Below are positions 57,848-64,000 of a stretch of DNA of 64,000 nt, piece after piece. Below the pieces are notes generated by a model, which saw only the letters and a program-made list of their open reading frames with translations, was not told the DNA's origin and searched no databases. Numbering within the stretch: the stretch's first letter is position 1; every line of letters begins with the position of its first letter. Both the position numbers and the translations under genes were made by a program. The DNA comes from PALSA-243 sp963743705. GTDB lineage: Bacteria > Acidobacteriota > Terriglobia > Bryobacterales > Bryobacteraceae. The stretch spans positions 865,454 to 929,453 of the forward strand of contig CAVUQS010000012.1 in the NCBI GenBank assembly GCA_963743705.1, given 5' to 3'.

Positions 57848-57984
57848 CCATCACAATCGATCCCAAGCTTGAAGCGCGCTTGCGCGAGCGGGCAGAGGCA
57901 GAGGGCCTTTCGGTCCCCAATTACGTTGAGCGTCTTCTCCAAGCCGATCCATCCGCAGAAGACGAGCTTGAGGCCTACCGCTGA
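57844..57984 (+). CDS. Truncated antitoxin-like protein
   Basis: The 46-residue product reads MTITIDPKLEARLRERAEAE, then GLSVPNYVERLLQAD, a short ribbon-helix-helix-like N-terminus found in many small antitoxins. It stops after DELEAYR, where full proteins continue for about 35 residues that bind the toxin. AGAGGGGAG stands about eight bases before the ATG. It can probably still dimerise and bind DNA, but the toxin-binding part is gone. Confidence 0.55.
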   Translation: MTITIDPKLEARLRERAEAEGLSVPNYVERLLQADPSAEDELEAYR

Positions 57985-57985
57985 G

Positions 57986-58236
57986 AACGCGGAACTGGGG
58001 CATCGTTTCCTCCTCGCCGCACACGAGACCTTCGCTCTGCTGCGACTCAGCCGAACATGGGCTGGCACTCTTACCTCAAGGCCAAAAGGCTGGAAAGTTT
58101 GCGAATATTCCGAGTTAAGGGCTTCGAGAAGATACTGATTCTGTACCTTCCTCAGATCGACGGCGTCGAGATCTTGCGAGTCGTTCACGGCTCGCGGAAC
58201 CTCCAGGTCCTTTTGCGAAGGCAAGGGCTGAAGTGA
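57986..58236 (+). pseudogene. Broken RelE/ParE-type toxin
   Basis: Two frames must be joined. The first reads ENAELGHRFLLAAHETFALL, the second PNMGWHSYLKAKRLESLRIF, then VKGFEKILILYLPQIDGVEILRVVHGSRNL, the conserved C-terminal strands of a ParE/RelE toxin. The N-terminal 25 residues are missing because the antitoxin end and the toxin start were deleted together. A one-base shift near 58045 breaks the rest. Confidence 0.65.
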
Positions 58237-58346
58237 CTCCGTCGGCGCGGGAACAGAAGGGAATCTAGCAGTTGACTAGCTTAATATTTGCGCGGCACGA
58301 CCGGTATGTTCGAAGAACATCATCGCGGGACGCGGAGTCATCACCG

Positions 58347-58420
58347 GTCATAATAATGAAAGGGCGACCCAGACTATCGACGGCATTCCCGGCGAAACGG
58401 TGAATTACCAATCGACTACT
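58347..58420 (+). repeat. Short fragment of the RHS gene
   Basis: This stretch is about 85% identical by eye to 60377-60450 within the RHS gene, encoding GHNN, then TQTIDGI and GETVNYQ. It stands alone in the 58237-58550 gap and shows that pieces of RHS genes have been scattered here. I see nothing else in that gap. Confidence 0.65.
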
Positions 58421-58550
58421 AGCATCCCAGGCGGCCTGAGCGTCGAGCAGGAATATGTCCGTCCGGATGGAAACACTTACGCGACTCACACCCTGAGAAC
58501 GCCCTCCGGGAAACCTGGCGCCCCGCACGTACGCCCGGGCAAGCCGAAGC

Positions 58551-58805
58551 ATGGTGCTGGCGGAGATTTCCGACGACTACGAAGAGCCGGAACACATCCA
58601 GGAACGCGTAGCCCGGAGAGCCAAAATCTGCGGAACCCTTGCCGAGGCGGAGGATGTGCGCCAATCGCTGATGGAACTAGTCAACTCCGGTTTTGCAAAG
58701 GCGTACAGGCTGTCGCCCAAGGCACGGGTTGCCGAAATTCCGGAGTTCCCTGCAAGCCCGATGGCTTGCGCCCAATGCGTTCGTGCCGAAAGACGTGCTT
58801 GGTAA
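58551..58805 (+). CDS. Short hypothetical protein, possibly cut by the RHS junction
   Basis: The 84-residue product MVLAEISDDYEEPEHIQERV, then LMELVNSGFAKAYRLSPKA has normal amino-acid composition and a winged-helix-like helical pattern. I do not recognise a named family. The last 15 residues (ACAQCVRAERRAW) are read from DNA that in another frame belongs to the start of the RHS homology, so the original C-terminus was probably lost. Confidence 0.4.
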   Translation: MVLAEISDDYEEPEHIQERVARRAKICGTLAEAEDVRQSLMELVNSGFAKAYRLSPKARVAEIPEFPASPMACAQCVRAERRAW

Positions 58806-61757
58806 TCCGCTATCTATACCGGCCCACGATTCGTCCTATGACGGTAACTTCGTCTACCGGGGCAACCCTACCATCGTCGCCAGCCTGAGCGGCGCGATGA
58901 GCTACGCCTACGACATTGGCGGGAATCCCTACGAAACGCAGGATGGCGACGGAATGATCGTGACCGTTGCCACCAGTTCGAGCACGGGCGCGTCGCTGCC
59001 GGCGACGCTGACGCCCAACGGCAACGGAAACCTGGCGTCCAACATGACGTATTCGGGGTCCTACGCGCTCACTTCCGTTTCGGGCGCTAATGGGGCCAAT
59101 CAGTCCGTTTCCTACGACGCTTACAACCGGCCCGGGCAAGCCACTTCCGTGGATGGCGCCATAACCGCCTACACCTATACCTACGCGCCCAACACGCAGA
59201 CCGCAACCATCAGCACGACGGTTAACAATACGACGACCACGCAGTGGAGGCGCACCACGTTCGATGGCTTCGGGCGCGCCATCAAGGTGGAAACCGGCCA
59301 CGACGGGACTACCTACAACACGGTGGATACGGTCTATGGCGCTTGCGGCTGCTCGCCGCTGGGCAAGGTGATGAGGGTCTCGATGCCCTACGCCGCCGGC
59401 GAAACCGAAGTCTGGACTACGTACACGTACGACGGATCGGGACGCCAGCTCACCTCCACCGTGCCGGATGGCAGCGTGACAGCCACGGCGTATGCCGGCA
59501 ATTCCGTCACGACCACCGACCCGGCGGGGATCTGGAAGAAGAACGTGACGGACGCGTTCGGCAACCTGACCGCCGTCTACGAGCCCGACCCGGCCACCGG
59601 CAGCGCTACCACTGGTCCGGTGACGAACTACACCTACAACGGGGCCAATCAGCTCACCAACGTTTCGATGGTGCGCGGCACGCTCACCCAAACCCGCACG
59701 TTCACTTATTCCGGCTCCGACCTCGCGAGCGAAACCACGCCAGAGGCCGGCACGGTGACCTATTCCTACGACGGCAATCATCACGTCACGCAGCGCACGG
59801 ATGCGTTGGGCCAGCAGACCCAATACAGCTACGACGCTTACGAACGCCTGGTCGAAGTCCGGCACTATGTGGGCGGAACGGAGCAGACGCGGCAGCGCGT
59901 GGATTACGTTTACGATACGCCGATTCCGGGCGGCTACACGCAGAACTACACCTGGGGGCGGTTGAGCGCCGTGGTATTTCAGGGCCAAACGCCGTTTGGC
60001 TTCGACCTCGATTTCGCCTACGAATACAGCTACAACCAAGCAGGCCGCGTTACCGGAAACCGGATGTTGACGACTCCGTCGGGGGAGACGCTGTTCGATC
60101 TCAAGGCGCAATATGCCTGGGACAACCAGGGGCGCATGACCTCGATGACCTACCCGAGCGGCCCGGCGATGACGTACGCATTCGACCCCATGGGCCGGCC
60201 GAGCACCATGACGCAGAACCAATCGTTCACCGCCGCCGCGGCCACTTACGGCTCGGCCGGCCAACTCCTGACGCTGGGCGGCGAAACGCTCACCTACAAC
60301 AGCATGCTGCAACTCACGCGCGTGACCGGTGGGATGCCGGGGTCCAGCATCGACATCCAATACATCTACAGTACGGGCCATAATAATGGCAGGGTGACGC
60401 AGACCATCGACGGCATTCTCGGGGAAACGGTGAATTACCAATACGACTACCTGCATCGGCTGACCGCCGCCACAGCCACCAACAACGCCTGGGGGGAGGC
60501 CTACTCCTACGACGGTTTCGGCAATCTGACGGCGAAGACGCCTACGGTGGGCAGCGCGCCGACGTTTTCCGGGAGCGCCGGTTCCAACGCCCAGAACGGC
60601 GCCCTCGGCGGACAATGGGACGTGGAGAACCGGCCGATGACGCAGGGCTCGACGTTTTACGTGTACGACCCCTGGGGGCGGAGGATCTGGAAGCAGTGGA
60701 CCGGCCAAGACGGGCGCGAACGAGTGCGAAGCGTATTTCTACGGGGCGACGGGCCAGAAACTGGAGAGCTACAGTTGCGAGTACACGCCGAACACAATCG
60801 ATTGGTTTACGACGCTGCGAAGGGATCAACACGTACTTCGGGGGAAAGATGCTGTCGGAGAAGGGCGTGTTCGTGGCCACAGACCGATTGGGGAGCGTGC
60901 GCGCGACCTCGAACGGCGAAAGCTTCTCGTACTTCCCGTGGGGCGAAGAGCGCGGGACGGGGACGGCGGATGGACGGACGAAGTTTGCGGGCTACTATCG
61001 GGATCAGCCGGGACAGGATTACGCAAATGCGCGGTATTACTCGGCGACGACGGCGAGTTTTTGGAGTCCGGATCCGGGGAGCATTCACACCGCCGATTCG
61101 GGTACCCCGAACAGCTGGAACCGCTATCCATATGCCGGAGGCGATCCGGTTAACCACATTGACCCCAGTGGGCTCGAACTTATGCTTATCACTGGGAATT
61201 GCGTCCTCGATGGGCAGAGTGTCGGCTGCTCGCAGTTGTGCGATCCGACTGGAAACCTAAGTGATGCGTATGCTCCTTTATATGGAGACCAGCCGAGCCC
61301 ATGCGATGCGGCGCCGGGGGGAAGTAGCGGCGACGAGCCCGTAGCGCCACCGGCGGCGACAGCACCGCCAGATTGCAAGCAGTCATTTTTGAACGCGCTC
61401 AATCTCGACTACTCGCAAAAGCTTTACAACAAGGGTACTCAGACGACTCAGGACCACATCATCCAGAGACATGGCGGAAAGATCACTGGAAATCCGATTC
61501 CTGGCGTTTCACAGTATTACGCGAGTACGTTCGCTCAGATTCGAAACCTCAATTTCTTTACATTCCTGTTCGGCGCGGAGGCATATGATCCCGATCGGAA
61601 TGTCTTCACCTTTACATGGAGCGCTTTCCAGGTAACTCCCGGCGGGAATCATCTTGGCACTGATCCGCTCGGGGATGAGACCTCGGTGAACCGGTTAGTT
61701 CTCAAGGCTGACTGTAAGACCGTGATCACGTCGTACCCAGTGCCTGGAATTGACTGA
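58783..61757 (+). CDS. RHS/YD-repeat protein with variable C-terminal tip; 5'-truncated, two frameshifts
   Basis: The body is made of YD repeats (YDAYNRPGQATSVDG, YTYDGSGRQLTSTVPDGS, YSYDAYERLVEVRHYVGG). The RHS core follows: DRLGSVRATSNG, YFPWGEERGTGT, KFAGYYRDQPGQDYANARYY, FWSPDPGS and NHIDPSG. After this invariant end comes a tip of about 195 residues with TTQDHIIQRHGGKI and NRLVLKADCKTVITSYPVP. Tips of this kind are toxins in many RHS proteins. Extra bases near 60713 (GGG run) and 60822 (GGG run) shift the frame; correcting both joins the YD region to the core. No signal peptide or normal N-terminus exists, so the gene has lost its 5' part. Confidence 0.72.
59521..59618. repeat. 98-base block identical to 63032-63129 (RHS copy 1)
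   Basis: This block is base-for-base the same in both RHS copies, while flanking homologous sequence differs at many positions. It encodes PAGIWKKNVTDAFGNLTAVY and the residues after it. Confidence 0.8.
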
Positions 61758-61767
61758 GTCTACTGAA

Positions 61768-62271
61768 ATGTCTCAAACATGTCGCGCGGACATTTGCCTT
61801 TTATCGATTGTTTTAGTAGGCTCGCTCTCGGGGTGCACACAAATGAACGAAGGATCAATGGAGGCTCTGCGATCGATTCCGATGGGTCGTGTCCGAATGG
61901 TGAACGCTGCTGGCGTGATCGTCGGCTCCGAGAATGTTGGGATTCAGGAGTATGGTGGACTGTATACCGCTTTGGGCGCCACCAGCGGGATGTTCAGAGC
62001 TTGGGAGGATAAGTATGGTATGGACAGTCTCGGGGCCGGCGAAGATGGTTCCCTTCTGCTTCCTGAGTACCCTGTTTTTTCGAAAGTTGCCTGGACTTAT
62101 ATTGACCCCGTAGATCTGTCGCGCGAGGAAATCCAGGAGTTGGTATACGAGTGCGAGAGAGCTATGGCGCCCGGGAAGAGTGCGCCGGTGCTCAGGTTGC
62201 TGAGCGATATCCGCGGCCTTGCGATCAAGGCCGAATCCGCAGGTGCTACGTTGCGTTTCGGCCCTCCGTAA
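61768..62271 (+). CDS. Small lipoprotein directly after the RHS tip, possible immunity protein
   Basis: The chosen ATG gives MSQTCRADICLLSIVLVGSL, then SGCTQ, a lipoprotein signal with the lipobox LSGC, so the protein should be anchored in the envelope. The mature part (about 140 residues) is soluble, with MGRVRMVNAAGVIVGSENVG, VFSKVAWTYIDPVDLSREEI and YECERAMAPG. No family is recognised. It begins ten bases after the RHS stop, where immunity genes of polymorphic toxins normally lie. A lipoprotein immunity protein would fit a toxin that enters through the periplasm. Confidence 0.6.
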   Translation: MSQTCRADICLLSIVLVGSLSGCTQMNEGSMEALRSIPMGRVRMVNAAGVIVGSENVGIQEYGGLYTALGATSGMFRAWEDKYGMDSLGAGEDGSLLLPEYPVFSKVAWTYIDPVDLSREEIQELVYECERAMAPGKSAPVLRLLSDIRGLAIKAESAGATLRFGPP

Positions 62272-62496
62272 TTACGCCTGCGTTGCGAACTGATTGGTAA
62301 GCGCCCGGTGAGGCCGGTGAGCACCGCCTTTCGCAGCCAGGGTGAGGCCTCTAATCCTTGAAAATGGGAGCTGCGCGGAGCGCGGGAGTCTTATCAGCCA
62401 AACCAGTATTGAAACGGCGATGTCGCTCGAAGCAGGAGCGCCTGCGTGCGTTCGCCACTTAGGTCTTGCCCGCTTCGCTACTTTGATTGGCCCATC

Positions 62497-62633
62497 TCTG
62501 ATACTTTCAGATAAGGCTCCTTCGCCGCCTGCTGGACAAGCGCGAGGAATTCCGCGGCGATCACCGGCGCGCGCAGTATTGCCGCACGCTGGCGGCTCTG
62601 GAGGTGGGGTTCCGCCTTGTGGATCGAATCTAG
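62497..62633 (+). other. Possible gene remnant in the gap between the RHS copies
   Basis: In the gap 62272-62698 only one stretch looks coding: a frame ending at 62633 that reads RRLLDKREEFRGDHRRAQYC, then RTLAALEVGFRLVDRI. It has no start codon and no known family. A GAGACGCTGAG repeat motif lies at 62685-62695, right before the second RHS copy. The rest of the gap holds nothing I recognise. Confidence 0.25.
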
Positions 62634-62698
62634 CGAGGACGCGCCGGAACGGAGGGTTGTTCAAATCATCAATGGCATTGCGCCGAGACGCTGAGTTG

Positions 62699-64000
62699 CC
62701 AAACACGCAGACCGCCACGATCAGCACGACGGTCAGCGGCACGACGACCAGACAATGGATTCGCACCACGTTTGACGGCTTCGGGCGTACTATCAAGCTC
62801 GAGACCGGTCACGACGGGACGATCTACACCCCTGTGGACACGGTTTACGGCGCCTGCGGTTGCTCGCCGCTCGGCAAGGTGGTGAAAGTCTCGATGCCCT
62901 ACGCCGCGGGGGAAACCGAAGTTTGGACGACATACACTTACGACGGCTCAGGCCGCCAGCTTAGCTCCACTGTTTCCGATGGCAGCGCGACGACCACCTC
63001 CTATGCGGGCAACTCCGTCGCAGTCGCCGATCCGGCGGGGATCTGGAAGAAGAACGTGACGGACGCGTTCGGCAACCTGACCGCCGTCTACGAGCCCGAC
63101 CCGGCCACCGGCAGCGCTACCACTGGTCCAGTGACGAATTACACCTACAATGACGCGAATCAGCTCACCAACGTTTCCATGGTGCGCGGGACGCTCACTC
63201 AGACCCGCACGTTCACTTATTCCGGCTCGGACCTCGCGAGCGAAACCACGCCGGAGGCCGGCACGGTGACGTATGCCTACGACGGCAATCACCATGTCAC
63301 GCAACGTACGGACGCATTGGGCCAGCAGACCCAATACAGCTACGACGCTTACGAACGCCTGGTCGAAGTGAGGCACTATGTGAGCGGAACGGAGCAGACG
63401 CGGCAGCGCGTCGATTACGTTTACGATACGCCGATTCCGGGCGGCTACACTCAGAACAACACGTGGGGGCGGTTGAGCGCGGTGGAATTTCAGGGCCAAA
63501 CGCCGTTTGGTTTCGACCTTGATTTCGCCTACGAATACAGCTACAACCAAGCAGGCCGCGTCACCGGAAACCGGATGTTGACGACTCCGTCGGGGGGAGC
63601 ACTGTTCGATCTCAAGGCGCAGTATGCCTGGGACAACCAGGGGCGCATGACCTCGATGACCTACCCGAGCGGTACGGTGATGACCTACGCATTCGATCCG
63701 ATGGGGCGGCCAACCGGCAAGATGCGTGCGTGATGCCTGATGCTGGTGTTAAACCTCCACCGCGCAGTCTTCGGGCGCCTAGCGACTTATGGCTCCGCCG
63801 GCCAGATCCTCACGCTGGGCGGCGGCGGCCACCTCGGCATGGGCGTCTACCAAGGCACGCCATATGATATCTACGGGGGATCCAGCGAGACCCGCACGTA
63901 CAATTCGATGCTGCAGCTCACGCATCTGACAGGGTCCGCCCAAAGCACTGGTCCGACGGGACCACCAAGCAGTAGGCGGCAACATGGACATCCAGTACGT
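62699..64000 (+). pseudogene. Second, degraded RHS/YD-repeat copy, running off the window
   Basis: Homology with the first copy begins abruptly at NTQTATISTTV and is close through MTYAFDPMGRPT, about 340 residues. A stop then follows (GKMRA and stop at 63731). Beyond it, matches to the first copy return only in pieces: ATYGSAGQILTLGGG, an extra segment (GVYQGTPYDIYGG) and TYNSMLQLTHLTG. The copy lacks an N-terminus and, within the window, the RHS core. It is either a silent cassette or a decayed gene. Confidence 0.75.
63032..63129. repeat. 98-base block identical to 59521-59618 (RHS copy 2)
   Basis: This is the second member of the identical block. Just before it, corresponding bases of the two copies differ at roughly one in four positions, and after it scattered differences return. 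That patchiness points to recombination between the copies. Confidence 0.8.

Noticed and set aside
58810..60708. A 632-codon minus-strand frame opposite the RHS gene
   Set aside because: Its Gly/Arg/Val-rich repeats mirror the YD repeats. No start signal or family pattern is present.
58300..64000. Prophage or integrative element
   Set aside because: I found no integrase, portal, capsid or att-like direct repeats. The decay of RHS and toxin-antitoxin genes alone does not show a phage.

Overview
The window reads as a GC-rich chromosome segment of an acidobacterium of the Solibacter/Bryobacter type (Bryobacterales). The evidence is family content: a TIGR03118 protein ending in a TIGR03437 domain, a TIGR03435 protein, two acidobacterial orphan-type MacB/FtsX permeases (one with its PadR repressor), a PEP-CTERM-like protein, two BlaI/M56 sensor modules and Ser/Thr kinases with TolB-like tails. 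I saw no rRNA, tRNA, CRISPR array or intact insertion sequence.

Layout. 1-2.8 kb: a membrane sensor histidine kinase running off the left edge. 3.2-9.2 kb: four exported proteins (YVTN propeller, InlB-repeat protein, PEP-CTERM-like protein, DUF3300 protein). 9.2-14.3 kb: polysaccharide deacetylase, DUF993 protein, orphan permease, ApaG. 14.4-16.9 kb: DUF433 antitoxin with an internally deleted DUF5615 toxin, then a Tat-exported GH127 enzyme. 17-23.6 kb: hybrid histidine kinase, Ser/Thr kinase, GT39-like membrane glycosyltransferase, methyltransferase. 23.9-34.8 kb: C45/phospholipase-B-like hydrolase, MoxR-type ATPase plus VWA protein, FabD, an active/inactive M16 protease pair, a DapA-like protein without the catalytic lysine, an esterase. 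34.8-42.6 kb: two BlaI-M56 modules, each next to a perfect palindrome that is a likely operator, flanking the TIGR03118/TIGR03437 protein. 42.6-46.2 kb: P1 peptidase, and an NRAMP-related transporter coupled to a soluble PRC-MgtE_N-CBS protein, which looks like a magnesium uptake and sensing pair. 46.5-57.5 kb: one long minus-strand run with a tightly overlapping acyl-CoA dehydrogenase - CoA transferase - CitE-like lyase - MaoC hydratase operon, TypA/BipA, an unusual two-Rossmann flavoprotein, PadR and its permease. 57.5-64 kb: an accessory zone of broken genes, with a decayed antitoxin/toxin pair, an RHS/YD-repeat protein whose variable tip is followed by a lipoprotein that may be its immunity partner, and a second degraded RHS copy.

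Several otherwise well conserved genes carry single-base frame changes, mostly at runs of G or C (histidine kinase, GH127 twice, Ser/Thr kinase, M56, TIGR03435 twice, RHS twice). The pattern suggests sequencing indels more than true decay, so these genes are listed over their whole reconstructed span. Small two-hairpin repeats occur between genes and also inside two unrelated coding sequences, where they add nearly the same peptide. The best candidates for new biology are the split NRAMP/MgtE-sensor pair, the RHS tip with its lipoprotein neighbour, the translated palindromic repeat, the lysine-less DapA-like enzyme and the unassigned flavoprotein.
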